From: Pirellulales bacterium | Lineage (GTDB): Bacteria > Planctomycetota > Planctomycetia > Pirellulales > DATAWG01 | Length of the DNA: 37,658 bases | Reading direction: 5' to 3' | Assembly: GCA_035939775.1 (NCBI GenBank) | Contig: DASZFO010000114.1 | Span: forward strand, 1 to 37,658 | In this document: positions 23,600 through 32,652 of the stretch, one piece after another | How positions within the stretch are numbered: the stretch's first letter is position 1 | Layout of the letters: every line of letters begins with the position of its first letter | Position numbers and translations under genes: made by a program | Notes under the pieces: generated by a model | What the model was told of the DNA's origin: nothing | What the model saw: the letters and a program-made list of their open reading frames with translations, nothing else | Databases searched by the model: none

Positions 23600-26092
23600 A
23601 TGGCGGCCAATCGTGCTTGCAAGTCGAAATGTGCGGAACTCGCGTTACCGATCTCCGCGGCATGTGTGTTGATCGGTCTCGCCTCGATCGAAATCGGTTG
23701 CCAGAGGTCGGAATCGCACGAGCGTTCTACGACGGTTGACTCCGGCAGTCATGGTACGACAGGCGATTCTTCCGCTGTGACGGCTCGGCCGGGTGATTCG
23801 GAACAGCCGCCGCTTAAGGCAAATGAAATCCTCAACCGAATGATTCGCGCATACCGCGATGCGAGCACCTACGCAGATGCCGCCCAATTGCGGATCGTGA
23901 TCGACCGCGAGGGACAGAATAGTGGCGATACCGAGCCGCTAAACGCGTCGGTTTCGTTTGTCCGGCCAAACAAAGTTCGCATCCAATGTCTTGATGCGAT
24001 GATGGTCGCCGATGGCGGGAAGATCCGGGCCGCTGTCAGCTCGGTTCCGCGACAGGTGCTCGAACTTGATGCTCCGGCGAGGCTGGGCATCAGCAATTTG
24101 TATCTTGGCGACGCGTTTGATGATAGTTTGTCCCGCGGCCTCGGGGGCTTTCCGATTCAGCTTGCGCTACTGCTCGACGAGGATTCGCTCCAGGCGCTGG
24201 CGCCGGAGGGCAGCTCCCTATCGGATCTGCCGTCCGACACGTTTGACGGACACAAATGTCTGCGCGTGAAAGTGGAGGCGCCCGATGGTGGCCGAATCTA
24301 TTGGATCGACGCTCACTCGTATGTGTTGAGGCTCGTCGAACTGCCGACCGACATGCTCCGCCGACAGATGGAAGCGGCGGAGGGACCCGTCAAGCGTGTG
24401 GCCGTTACGCTCGAATTGCTGGGCGCTCGCCTCAATGAGCCGGTGCCAGACGTTGCCTTCCAGTTCGAGGTTCCCTCCGACGCGAAGCTCGTCAAACAAC
24501 TGTTGCGGCCTCCGCATCCCGTTTCCGACATGCTTGGCAAGCCGATTGGCGAATTCAAGTTTTCGGGCATCAACGGCGGCCCGACGTCGAGCCAATCGTC
24601 GGCCGGCAAAGTCACGGTGCTCGAGTTCTGGTTCACCGGCTGCGGTCCGTGTCGCGAAACCTTCCCTCAGCTCGCCAAGGTGCGTGAAAAGTACAAGAAT
24701 TCAGATCGCGTCGCGATTCTTGGAGTGAGCGTCGATCGGCCGGAAGTCGACGACGCAAAGATTCAAGAGACGGCGGCGGCATGGGGTGCCGGAATCCCCA
24801 TCGCACGCGACACGGCCGACGATTTCCAAACGGCATTTCATGGATTGGCGACGCCGGCCTTGTTCGTCGTCGGTCCGGACGGCACGGTCCAATACAACGA
24901 AGTCGGTTGGAACCCGGCGCTGACGACGGAATTGCCTGACGAGATCGACGCGATCTTGGCCGGCAAATCGACATGGCAGGAAGCCAAGGCGCGCGGCGAG
25001 CAGCGTTTGGCCGATTACGAGCGGAAGGCCCAAGAGCCGCCTGCCCCGTTTACCACACTCGAAGATTTACCGGCAACCAAGATTCCTCCACGCGACGAGC
25101 CGAAATCGCTCAAGCTCTCGAAGACATGGGATGTCGCCGGACTCAAAGCGCCGGGCAACTTTCTTATCGTCGAATCGGCGGGTGTGGAACCCAAAGTGTT
25201 TGTAATGGATGGCCCGCGAACGGTCGTCGAGCTAAACCACGAGGGCAAAATCGTTGCTCGACGCGAATTGGAGATTCCGGAGCAGGCGGTCATAAGCTAT
25301 CTGCGCACCGCGGTGGACCGAAAGGGGCAACGCTACTACGCCGGTTCAGGCAGTGGCCAACAGCAACTCTTTCTATTCGACGCCAATTGGAAGCTCGTAC
25401 TAGGTTTTCCCAGCCTCGAGCAGGGAAAGCATGCGGGGATCGGCGACGTCCAGTTCATCGATCTCGAGGAGACAGGCACTCCGCAGTTGGCCGTCGGCTA
25501 TTGGGGGCTCGTCGGCGTGCAGGCAGTTTCGCTCGAAGGGAAGCGACTTTGGACGAATCGCTCGATGGAATTCGTGCTCTCGATGACGCAAAGCGGGAGC
25601 GATTCGAAGGGGATACACAACCTGCTTTGCACGAATAGCCGTGGCTCGCTCGTGCCGATCGACTCCACTGGCGCGGCGCTTCCGGAATGGAGCATCCCCG
25701 GTGCGATGCTGGAGACGGCGTTGGCGGCCGAGTTGGGTCGCGACGGCCAAAAATCGATTTGTGCGATCGCCAGCAATGCCGACGGAACGCCGTTAGCTAT
25801 CGGAGTGGGTCCGCATGGCGAAGATCAATGGCGTTATGTGTTGCCGCGTGGAATCTTTCGCACGCCTGTCGAACGCCTGACGGCCGCCGATCTGGTGGCG
25901 GATAAACGCCATTGGCTAATGGCTGGAGCCGACGGATCGATCCATTTCGTGGCCGGCGACGGCACGCCGCTCGATCATTTTCACTACGGCTCGGCGGCCA
26001 CCGGCCTGGCCGGCGTTCGGTTCGGCGACGAGCGGCGATTGCTTGTTTCCACGGCGAAGGCATTGGAAGCCTGGCGCGTCGAGGCGAAATAG
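23600..26092 (+). CDS. Exported redoxin protein: LolA-like domain, thioredoxin domain, propeller
   Basis: The frame is open back to 23030, but the region before 23600 is antisense to the LarA-like gene. The ATG at 23600 has CGAGG ten bases ahead and starts a signal sequence (LPISAACVLIGLASIEIGC; the lipobox is imperfect, with Glu at -3). The 830-residue product has a LolA/DUF2092-like beta domain (about 72-310, beginning EILNRMIRAYRDASTY), then a TlpA-type thioredoxin domain (VTVLEFWFTGCGPCRETFPQ, Cys348 and Cys351; LATPALFVVGPDGTV), then a C-terminal half of repeated strands that looks like a beta-propeller (LFLFDANWKLVLGFPS, LAVGYWGLVGVQAVSL). Localised outside the cytoplasm, it should act in thiol exchange or sensing. 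The fusion is known to me from planctomycetes; its partner is unknown. Confidence 0.8.
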   Translation: MAANRACKSKCAELALPISAACVLIGLASIEIGCQRSESHERSTTVDSGSHGTTGDSSAVTARPGDSEQPPLKANEILNRMIRAYRDASTYADAAQLRIVIDREGQNSGDTEPLNASVSFVRPNKVRIQCLDAMMVADGGKIRAAVSSVPRQVLELDAPARLGISNLYLGDAFDDSLSRGLGGFPIQLALLLDEDSLQALAPEGSSLSDLPSDTFDGHKCLRVKVEAPDGGRIYWIDAHSYVLRLVELPTDMLRRQMEAAEGPVKRVAVTLELLGARLNEPVPDVAFQFEVPSDAKLVKQLLRPPHPVSDMLGKPIGEFKFSGINGGPTSSQSSAGKVTVLEFWFTGCGPCRETFPQLAKVREKYKNSDRVAILGVSVDRPEVDDAKIQETAAAWGAGIPIARDTADDFQTAFHGLATPALFVVGPDGTVQYNEVGWNPALTTELPDEIDAILAGKSTWQEAKARGEQRLADYERKAQEPPAPFTTLEDLPATKIPPRDEPKSLKLSKTWDVAGLKAPGNFLIVESAGVEPKVFVMDGPRTVVELNHEGKIVARRELEIPEQAVISYLRTAVDRKGQRYYAGSGSGQQQLFLFDANWKLVLGFPSLEQGKHAGIGDVQFIDLEETGTPQLAVGYWGLVGVQAVSLEGKRLWTNRSMEFVLSMTQSGSDSKGIHNLLCTNSRGSLVPIDSTGAALPEWSIPGAMLETALAAELGRDGQKSICAIASNADGTPLAIGVGPHGEDQWRYVLPRGIFRTPVERLTAADLVADKRHWLMAGADGSIHFVAGDGTPLDHFHYGSAATGLAGVRFGDERRLLVSTAKALEAWRVEAK

Positions 26093-26230
26093 GAACTCTG
26101 TTGACCGCTCTGGTACGCCCAGACGCGGTTTGTTAGACTCCCGCCCGCTTTTGGGGGCCTCGAGCCGTTCTGATTCCCGGCCCTCGATCCGAATCGTTCC
26201 AATTCGTCTCCATTTAAGGCCGGAGTCGCC

Positions 26231-27427
26231 ATGCGCATCCGTTCGTACGCCACGTCTGCCATCGCCTGCTCAATTCTTCTGGCCGTGGCGTTTGCCTGGA
26301 ACATGATTGGCCCCGACGCGGACGCCAATCCGCCGTGGCAAATCTTCATGGTCAAGAAGGTCGATGCAGACCCGAGCAAGGCCTACGCGCTCAGCGACGC
26401 CAACGGCCCGTGGATGATCATGGCCACGACCTTTCGTGGCGAAAAAGCCGGGGAGCAGGCGAGTCAGATGGTTTTCGAACTCCGCAAGCACTACAAGCTG
26501 AATGCCTACACGCACCGGCAGACATACGATTACACGAAGGAAGTGCAAGGCGTCGGGGTAAACCCCGATGGCACGCCCAAGAACATGCACTACGCAAACC
26601 GCGAGAAATTCGAGGAAGTCGCGGTCCTTGTGGGTGATTACCGCGGCATTGATGATCCCGAGGGGCAGAGGAATCTCGCCATGCTCAAGCATGCCGAACC
26701 GGACTGTTTGAAGACATCCAGCGCGAAGGGATCGGGCAATTCCTTCGCCGAATTGCGGCGGATGTCGCAGCAGATGTTTACCGGCGGTACGATGAAAAGC
26801 GGCGGCCCGTTGGCTAGCGCCTTCATGACCACCAATCCGCTGTTGCCGAAGGAGTATTTCGCCCCGAAGGCCGGAATCGACAAATTCGTGCTCGATCTGA
26901 ATAAGGGCAACGACTACAGCTTGCTCGATTGCAAAGGCCGCTTCAGCGTCAAGATCGCCACGTTCACCGGCAAGATCGTGATCGATCAGCGCAAGATCAC
27001 CGATATCGAGCACGGCAAGGACATCATGCCGCACGACAAAGTGGACGAGACCGATCCACTCGTATACGCTACGAAGAAAGCTCATGCCCTGACGGAAGCG
27101 CTGCGCAAAACCGGGGTCGAAGCCTACGAGTTTCACGATCGATACTCGAGCATCGTCACCGTTGGCAGCTTCAATTCGGTCGGCACACCGCGATCGGACG
27201 GCAAGACTGAGATTAATCCGAATATTTACGAGATCATGCGGACCTACGGTCCCGATCCGAAAGCGATGGTGGCCGACGGCGGAGCGGGCGGGCTGGGGCA
27301 AAAATCAATCGCCGTGACGATCGACAAAGAGAAGAAATCGGTCCTGCTCGACGTGCAGCCGGTCCCGGTCGAGGTCCCCCGCCGTTCGATCAGCACCGAC
27401 TATCAGCAAACATCATTATTTCGTTAA
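26231..27427 (+). CDS. Exported hypothetical protein with SPOR-like repeats
   Basis: The 398-residue protein has an N-terminal signal-like segment (SAIACSILLAVAFAWNMIG, residues 9-27). Two similar regions follow: GPWMIMATTFRGEKAGEQAS with ELRKHYKLNAYTHRQ near the N-terminus, and ALTEALRKTGVEAYEFHDRY with SSIVTVGSFNS near the C-terminus. Both resemble SPOR-type peptidoglycan-binding modules (a W/I-V-x-V-G-S-F strand plus a helix and an aromatic strand). Between them lies an unassigned central region with one conserved-looking LDCKGRFSVKIATFTGK, itself SPOR-like. Cell-envelope location is inferred. The stop overlaps the rdgB start by one base (TAATG), indicating cotranslation. Confidence 0.55.
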   Translation: MRIRSYATSAIACSILLAVAFAWNMIGPDADANPPWQIFMVKKVDADPSKAYALSDANGPWMIMATTFRGEKAGEQASQMVFELRKHYKLNAYTHRQTYDYTKEVQGVGVNPDGTPKNMHYANREKFEEVAVLVGDYRGIDDPEGQRNLAMLKHAEPDCLKTSSAKGSGNSFAELRRMSQQMFTGGTMKSGGPLASAFMTTNPLLPKEYFAPKAGIDKFVLDLNKGNDYSLLDCKGRFSVKIATFTGKIVIDQRKITDIEHGKDIMPHDKVDETDPLVYATKKAHALTEALRKTGVEAYEFHDRYSSIVTVGSFNSVGTPRSDGKTEINPNIYEIMRTYGPDPKAMVADGGAGGLGQKSIAVTIDKEKKSVLLDVQPVPVEVPRRSISTDYQQTSLFR

Positions 27428-28059
27428 TGCTAAACTTGGCGGCTATGGCCTCGCTGGTGCTCGGAACGCGAAACCGCAAAAAGGGGGAAGAACTCGCCGA
27501 TTTGCTCGCTCCCTGGGGAATCGAGCTACACACGCTCGCTAATTTGCCCCAGGCGATCGATGTCCCGGAGGACGGCGACACTTTCGCGGCCAACGCGGCG
27601 CTAAAAGCTTGTAAGCAGGCTCAGCATCTTGGGCGATGGGTTCTCGGCGAAGACAGCGGCCTGGCAGTCGACGCTCTCGGCGGCCAACCGGGCGTCTACT
27701 CGGCACGATTCTCGGGGCCGGGAGCCACAGACGACTCCAATAATCGCTTGCTGCTCCAACGTATTACCGAAACAGCTTTGGAGCTGCGGACGGCCCACTA
27801 CGTGTGCCATGCGGTGCTCTCGGACCCCAGCGGAGTGATCCGTGGCGAGAGCGAGGGTGAATGCCACGGCCGAATCCGCTTCACCTCCGCGGGCACGGGC
27901 GGTTTTGGTTACGATCCACTCTTTGAGATCGTAGAATACCATCGCACGTTCGGCGAACTCGGCCGGGTGGTCAAAGCCTGCCTGAGTCACCGCGCCCGAG
28001 CGATTCGGGCGCTGATCCCGGCGATGACCCGGTTGGTCGATAGTGGGGAATGGCACTAA
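27427..28059 (+). CDS. rdgB: RdgB/HAM1 non-canonical purine NTP pyrophosphatase
   Basis: The 210-residue enzyme hydrolyses (d)ITP and XTP to monophosphates, keeping these bases out of DNA and RNA. Marks are LVLGTRNRKKGEEL at the N-terminus (the T-x-N-x2-K substrate motif), DTFAANAALKACKQA, LGEDSGLAVDALGGQPGVYS (catalytic Asp and substrate loop), GGFGYDPLFEI and LSHRARAIRAL at the C-terminus. Length is usual. It begins at the ATG of TAATG, overlapping the stop of the preceding gene; the in-frame ATG at 27445 (MASLVLGTRN) fits the family start better and may be the real one. Confidence 0.92.
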   Translation: MLNLAAMASLVLGTRNRKKGEELADLLAPWGIELHTLANLPQAIDVPEDGDTFAANAALKACKQAQHLGRWVLGEDSGLAVDALGGQPGVYSARFSGPGATDDSNNRLLLQRITETALELRTAHYVCHAVLSDPSGVIRGESEGECHGRIRFTSAGTGGFGYDPLFEIVEYHRTFGELGRVVKACLSHRARAIRALIPAMTRLVDSGEWH

Positions 28060-28085
28060 CGCGATTGCCATGCGAGAATGACACC

Positions 28086-28478
28086 ATGCGACGAAACCTG
28101 GCCTCGGCGTGGTTCTGGATAGTCATTTACTTGACGGCGATCGGAGCGATCGCCATTTACACTGTCCACGTTCGCAACCAGATGCTTGCTGACGCCAAGG
28201 GAATCGCCAAGGACGAACAATCGTGGCAAGATTGGCGCGAAGCGGCATCCAAGCAGGACGGTATCAACGGACCGGTCGAACGAGTCCTTCCACCGAGCAC
28301 GGAGCCGCCGATGCTCATGTTGATGCGCGATCATTTTGGCGTGATCCTCGGAGCGTCCGTTGTATTTCCCGGTATCATTCTCGGATTCCTGATGCTCGTC
28401 GCCCGCGGGGTGCTGATGCGGGCGATCGACGGCAGGCATCCCGAATCGATCGCCATGGGCGACCATCCTGCCGCGTGA
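28086..28478 (+). CDS. Small two-span membrane protein, unknown
   Basis: Not recognised. The 130-residue product starts at the ATG at 28086 (MRRNLASAWFWIVIYLTAIG); an ATG at 28050 would overlap the end of rdgB and add residues unlike a signal. Two hydrophobic segments are clear, WFWIVIYLTAIGAIAIYTV (about 10-28) and FGVILGASVVFPGIILGFLM (about 83-104), separated by a polar stretch with EQSWQDWREAASKQDG. The ends are likely on the same side of the membrane. It follows rdgB by 26 bases on the same strand. Confidence 0.65.
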   Translation: MRRNLASAWFWIVIYLTAIGAIAIYTVHVRNQMLADAKGIAKDEQSWQDWREAASKQDGINGPVERVLPPSTEPPMLMLMRDHFGVILGASVVFPGIILGFLMLVARGVLMRAIDGRHPESIAMGDHPAA

Positions 28479-28541
28479 ACCGCTAGTCGTTAAGCGCCGT
28501 TGCCTTCCCGCTTGAACGCCGAGTCGGCTCTGCCACGCGCG

Positions 28542-29558
28542 TCAGGGCGCGGCGGCGATCTTTAATGCCCGTTGATCGCTTGCTACGAGGCAAGCGACCC
28601 CGTGCTCGGGGCCTTCCAGCTCCGGTGACGTGCTTCTGCAACGCGGCTCGGCGATTGGGCAGCGATCCGCGAAGCGGCAGCCGGGATAGACGCGGTCGGG
28701 CGAGGGCACGTCGCCGGTGAGAATGGTTCGCCGCCGCTCGCGCTCGATTTTCGGATCTGGAATCGGAATCGCCGACAGCAGCGCCTGGGTGTAGGGATGC
28801 AACGGCTGACGGTAAAGCGCCGCGGCATCGGCCATTTCCACGATCCGTCCGAGATACATTACACCGATGCGGTTGGAAATATGCCGCACGACCGATAGAT
28901 CGTGAGCGATGAACAGATAAGCCAGTCCCAATCGCCGCTGCAGCTCGACGAGCAGATTGATCACTTGGGCCTGGATCGAAACGTCCAGGGCAGAAACCGG
29001 TTCATCGCAGAAGATCAGTTTCGGATCGACCGCCAAGGCTCGGGCGATCCCGATCCGCTGCCGCTGACCACCGGAGAATTCATGCGGGTAGCGATTCAGG
29101 AACCGGGGATTCAGCCCGACCATGTCCAAGAGCCGCATGACCTCGAGCTTGCGATGCGCCGGCTCGTGCAGCCCGAAGATCTTCATCGGCTCGGCGACGA
29201 TCCGCCCGACCGTCATTCGCGGGTTGAGCGAGGCGAAGGGGTCTTGAAAGATCATTTGCATTTGCCGGCGATAGGGGCGCATTCCCGAATCGGCGAGCCG
29301 GTCGATCCGCCGGCCTTGCCAAAGCACTTCTCCCGAGGTGATCGGCACAAGATTCAGAATTGCGCGCGCCGTCGTCGATTTGCCACAGCCCGACTCGCCG
29401 ACAAGCCCGAGGGTTTCCCCCTCGCGGATCGTAAAGCTGACGCCGTCGACGGCCCGCACGGCGCCGTGCTCGCGCCGGAGGATCGGCCCACGGACGAAGG
29501 GGAAGTGCACGGTCAGGTCGCGAACTTCCAAGAGCGGCGTTGGGGAGGTTGCGGGCAA
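28542..29558 (-). CDS. oppF: Oligopeptide/dipeptide ABC transporter ATP-binding protein (OppF/DppF)
   Basis: The 338-residue protein is the second ATPase of the peptide importer. It has Walker [10 protein letters not shown] (54-62), a [18 protein letters not shown] segment with the Q-loop, signature [14 protein letters not shown], Walker [13 protein letters not shown] and the H-loop [11 protein letters not shown]. The C-terminal extension has [18 protein letters not shown], the cysteine-rich oligopeptide-transporter tail found in OppD/OppF/DppD/DppF. The start is a TTG at 29558: upstream the frame runs, without another start codon, to an in-frame TAA, the oppD stop. No Shine-Dalgarno sequence is visible there, which suggests weak initiation or coupling to oppD. 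Confidence 0.9.
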   Translation of the reverse strand: MPATSPTPLLEVRDLTVHFPFVRGPILRREHGAVRAVDGVSFTIREGETLGLVGESGCGKSTTARAILNLVPITSGEVLWQGRRIDRLADSGMRPYRRQMQMIFQDPFASLNPRMTVGRIVAEPMKIFGLHEPAHRKLEVMRLLDMVGLNPRFLNRYPHEFSGGQRQRIGIARALAVDPKLIFCDEPVSALDVSIQAQVINLLVELQRRLGLAYLFIAHDLSVVRHISNRIGVMYLGRIVEMADAAALYRQPLHPYTQALLSAIPIPDPKIERERRRTILTGDVPSPDRVYPGCRFADRCPIAEPRCRSTSPELEGPEHGVACLVASDQRALKIAAAP

Positions 29559-29604
29559 GTGTCTTGATTTTGGGTTTTCGATTTTGGATTCTAGAATGTC
29601 GAAG

Positions 29605-30594
29605 TCAAACTCTTACGGCGGTCTTCACTTCGTTGAAGCATGCGAAGCGCTGGCCTTCCGCGCCGGGAAACCAGGGCGGATACTCGGCCGTGCAGCGGTC
29701 GATCGCGTTCGGGCAGCGTGGGCGGAAGTAGCAACCAGCGGGCAGCGCCGCCAAGTCGGGCGGCTGGCCTTGAATGGGCGTCAACGTCGTCTGGCTGCCG
29801 TCGAGCCGCGGGATCGATTTCAAAAGGCCTACGGTGTACGGATGCTTGGGCCGAGCGAACAATTCATCGACCGGCGCTTCCTCGACGAACCGGCCAGCAT
29901 ACATCACGAGCACGCGGCGGCAACTATTGGCCACCACGCCCAGGTCGTGCGTGATGAGGATTATGGTCGTCCCTTCGGCCTTCTGCAATTCGGCCATCAG
30001 CTCCAGAATTTGGGCTTGGATCGTCACGTCGAGGGCCGTAGTCGGCTCGTCGGCAATTAGCAATTGCGGTTTGCAAGACAGCGCCATGGCGATCATCACC
30101 CGCTGCCGCATGCCGCCTGAAAACTGGTGCGGATAGTCGAACACGCGCCGCCCCGCCGCCGGAATCCCGACGCGTTCGAGCATCTCAACCGCGTAGTCAA
30201 GTGCCTGCCGACTTTTGTAGCCGAGGTGCAGCCGAGTCACCTCGGTGAGCTGTTCCGCAACGCTGAGAAACGGATTGAGAGAGGTCATTGGATCCTGAAA
30301 GATCATCGCGATCCGATTGCCCCTGATATCGGCAAGCTGTCGGGGGTTGAAGGCAAGCAGATTCTTGCCCTGAAACAAGACGGGGCCGCCACTAATATGC
30401 CCCGGCGGCCGCGGAACGAGGCCCATAATCGCCAGGCTGGTAACGCTCTTGCCCGAGCCGCTCTCGCCGACGATGCCCAGCGTTTCACCCTGTCCGACAT
30501 CGAAAGAAACGCCATCGACCGCGCGCACTATCCCTGAGTCAGTGCGGAATTCGACATGAAGATCGCGAACTTCTAATACCGGTTCGGGCATCAT
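29605..30594 (-). CDS. oppD: Oligopeptide/dipeptide ABC transporter ATP-binding protein (OppD/DppD)
   Basis: The 329-residue protein is the first ATPase of the importer. It has Walker A GESGSGKS (43-50), [17 protein letters not shown], signature [14 protein letters not shown], Walker [17 protein letters not shown] and H-loop [11 protein letters not shown], plus the Cys-rich tail [15 protein letters not shown] typical of the peptide family (an Fe-S cluster has been reported in some relatives). Its ATG at 30594 overlaps the oppC stop (ATGA). The GGM variant in the signature is usual for OppD/DppD. Confidence 0.92.
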   Translation of the reverse strand: MMPEPVLEVRDLHVEFRTDSGIVRAVDGVSFDVGQGETLGIVGESGSGKSVTSLAIMGLVPRPPGHISGGPVLFQGKNLLAFNPRQLADIRGNRIAMIFQDPMTSLNPFLSVAEQLTEVTRLHLGYKSRQALDYAVEMLERVGIPAAGRRVFDYPHQFSGGMRQRVMIAMALSCKPQLLIADEPTTALDVTIQAQILELMAELQKAEGTTIILITHDLGVVANSCRRVLVMYAGRFVEEAPVDELFARPKHPYTVGLLKSIPRLDGSQTTLTPIQGQPPDLAALPAGCYFRPRCPNAIDRCTAEYPPWFPGAEGQRFACFNEVKTAVRV

Positions 30595-31727
30595 CTATTC
30601 TTCAACCGAGGATCGAGCGCATCGCGCAAGCCGTCGCCGAGGAAATTAAGCGCGAAGAGCGTCAAACCCATCGCCAACGAAGGAAACACAAATAGCCACC
30701 AAAAAATCTTCACCGGCGTAATCACATGAAATCCTTGGTTGGCCAACAGGCCCCAGGAAACGTTCGGCGCTTGCACGCCGAGGCCAAGAAACGACAAGAA
30801 CGCCTCGAACAGCATCACCCGCGGAATCGTGAGCGTCAGGTAGACGATAATCACGCTGAGCAAATTGGGGACGATGTGCAAATAGAGAATTCGCCCTTGG
30901 TTGGCCCCGATGGTCCGCGCCGCGTCGATGAATTGCTCGTGCTTCAGCGACAACACTTGTCCCCGGACCACTCGGGCCATGGTCAGCCAATAGATGGCCC
31001 CAACGACGAGAAAAAAGACCGTGATCCGATCGATCCCAAACGATTCCAACTTTTTCTGAATGTCCTCCTGACTCAAAATCGTAATCAGAAAGATCACGAC
31101 AAAAATAAACGGCACGCAGTAAAGGACATCGACGATGCGCATCATCAGATTGTCGATCCTCCCGCCGCAATAGCCGGAAACCGCACCGTAGGAGACGCCG
31201 ATCAATAGCGACACCAGCGTTGCCACCAATCCGACGGCCAGCGAGATCCGCGCGCCCCAGAAGAGCCTGGCCAGCTCGTCGCGTCCCAGCTCGTCGCGAC
31301 CGCATACACTATTGATCGACCAGCCGCCAAACAGCTTCACTCGTGCCTCGGTCAGCCAACGGTTCACCCGATTGAGGTCGCCGAATTGCGTATCGATCCA
31401 GTCACTCCTCTGTTCGGTCGCTGTTCCACCGACCGCGCCGGTTCCGGGCAGCCTTAAGCTATCAATGAACGGCGGCCAGACCGTCGGTGGATCATAGGCC
31501 TGCTGAATGTCGATCGCAAACGGCGATTGCAGCGGCAGCAGCGGAGTCAACAGGGCCAAGAGCGAAAGGATGCCAAGAAACCACAACGCGGCAAACGCGA
31601 TCCGGTTCTTCTTCAGCCGCCGCCAGGCATCGGCCGCCAGCGACGTCCCCTGGATCGCCTCGGCCTCGGCCAGCAGGCGGGCATATCGCTCCAATTCGCT
31701 CGACTTGTCACGGTCCGGTTGAGTCAT
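30591..31727 (-). CDS. oppC: Oligopeptide/dipeptide ABC transporter permease (OppC/DppC)
   Basis: The start at 31727 (MTQPDRDKSS, 378 residues) leaves a 4-base gap after the oppB stop; the frame is open a further 16 codons upstream, overlapping oppB. An N-terminal cytoplasmic arm (AWRRLKKNRIAFAALWFLGI) leads to the first membrane helix, as in the OppC_N domain. A large periplasmic insert (about 70-150) follows, then the permease core with ISLAVGLVATLVSLLIGVSY and the EAA-loop segment DAARTIGANQGRILYLHIVP, which contacts the ATPases. The insert is longer than in E. coli OppC, as in many relatives. Confidence 0.9.
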   Translation of the reverse strand: MTQPDRDKSSELERYARLLAEAEAIQGTSLAADAWRRLKKNRIAFAALWFLGILSLLALLTPLLPLQSPFAIDIQQAYDPPTVWPPFIDSLRLPGTGAVGGTATEQRSDWIDTQFGDLNRVNRWLTEARVKLFGGWSINSVCGRDELGRDELARLFWGARISLAVGLVATLVSLLIGVSYGAVSGYCGGRIDNLMMRIVDVLYCVPFIFVVIFLITILSQEDIQKKLESFGIDRITVFFLVVGAIYWLTMARVVRGQVLSLKHEQFIDAARTIGANQGRILYLHIVPNLLSVIIVYLTLTIPRVMLFEAFLSFLGLGVQAPNVSWGLLANQGFHVITPVKIFWWLFVFPSLAMGLTLFALNFLGDGLRDALDPRLKNR

Positions 31728-31731
31728 CGTT

Positions 31732-32652
31732 CTATTCGTCAAGCTTGACCCGCGGATCCAAGATCGTGTAAACAACGTCCACCAGCAAGTTCAATGCAAC
31801 GAGCAAGGCCGTATCCAGAAGGACCAATCCCATTGCGAGCGTATAGTCGCGCTGGAGCGCAGCTTGAACAAAATGGTAGCCAAGTCCCGGAATTGCAAAG
31901 ATCATTTCAATTACGATGGAGCCGGTGACAATGCCGGAAATTGCCGGGCCGAGATACGAGACCAATGGCAGCAGCGCGCCTTTGAGCGCGTGCCGCATGA
32001 TGACGGCGCGCGTCATCAGGCCTTTGGCGTAGGCGGTGCGGATGTAGTCTTGGCCCATGACGTCGAGCATCCCGGTACGGACGAGCCGGGCAACCTCCGC
32101 GGCATACGGCGCGCCAAGGCAAAGCGACGGCAAAACCACCTGCCGGAGCGTGCCGAATCCCGCCGCGGGAAAGATCGGCCAGACAAATGCGAAGAGCATG
32201 ATCGCCAGGCCGGCAATCACGAAGTTCGGCAGAGCAATTCCGATCGTGGCCGCCGACATCAGCGAAAAATCCAAGAACGAACCTCGCCGCACGGCCGAGA
32301 CCACTCCGGCCGCGAATCCCAGCGAGAGGGCGAAAACGAGCGCCAGCACCCCGAGCGTCGCGGATTTCGGAAACCCGGCCGCAATCACCTCGTTCACGCT
32401 AAAATCGCCCAACCGTTGGCTGTAGCCGAGGTCAAAACGTAGGGCGTTGACCAACTCGTCTGCGTATTGCTTCCAAAGCGGATCATCGAGATGATAGCGA
32501 TGCTCCACGTTTTTCTTGATTTCCGGCGCTAATTTCCGCTCCGCGCTAAACGGGCCGCCGGGCACCGCCCGCATCAGAAAGAAAGAAATCGTGAATACGA
32601 CCCAAAGGGTGATCGCCATCCAAACCAAGCGCTTGCAAATGAACCAGATCAC
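31732..32652 (-). CDS. oppB: Oligopeptide/dipeptide ABC transporter permease (OppB/DppB)
   Basis: The start is the GTG at 32652 (read as MIWFICKRLVWMAITL, 306 residues), overlapping the oppA stop in GTGA; the open frame further upstream is antisense-like sequence within oppA. Membrane helices are clear (WMAITLWVVFTISFFLM, LGVLALVFALSLGFAAGVVS, FVIAGLAIMLFAFVWPIF). The EAA-loop is RTAYAKGLMTRAVIMRHALK, and the C-terminal GLGYHFVQAALQRDYTLAMG and LLVDVVYTILDPRVK are typical of DppB/OppB. It forms the translocation channel with OppC. Confidence 0.9.
   Translation of the reverse strand: MIWFICKRLVWMAITLWVVFTISFFLMRAVPGGPFSAERKLAPEIKKNVEHRYHLDDPLWKQYADELVNALRFDLGYSQRLGDFSVNEVIAAGFPKSATLGVLALVFALSLGFAAGVVSAVRRGSFLDFSLMSAATIGIALPNFVIAGLAIMLFAFVWPIFPAAGFGTLRQVVLPSLCLGAPYAAEVARLVRTGMLDVMGQDYIRTAYAKGLMTRAVIMRHALKGALLPLVSYLGPAISGIVTGSIVIEMIFAIPGLGYHFVQAALQRDYTLAMGLVLLDTALLVALNLLVDVVYTILDPRVKLDE

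Noticed and set aside
26270-27301. Long leftward open frame (343 codons) opposite the exported SPOR-like gene
   Set aside because: The plus-strand frame has a signal sequence and is coupled to rdgB; the leftward frame has no recognisable domain.
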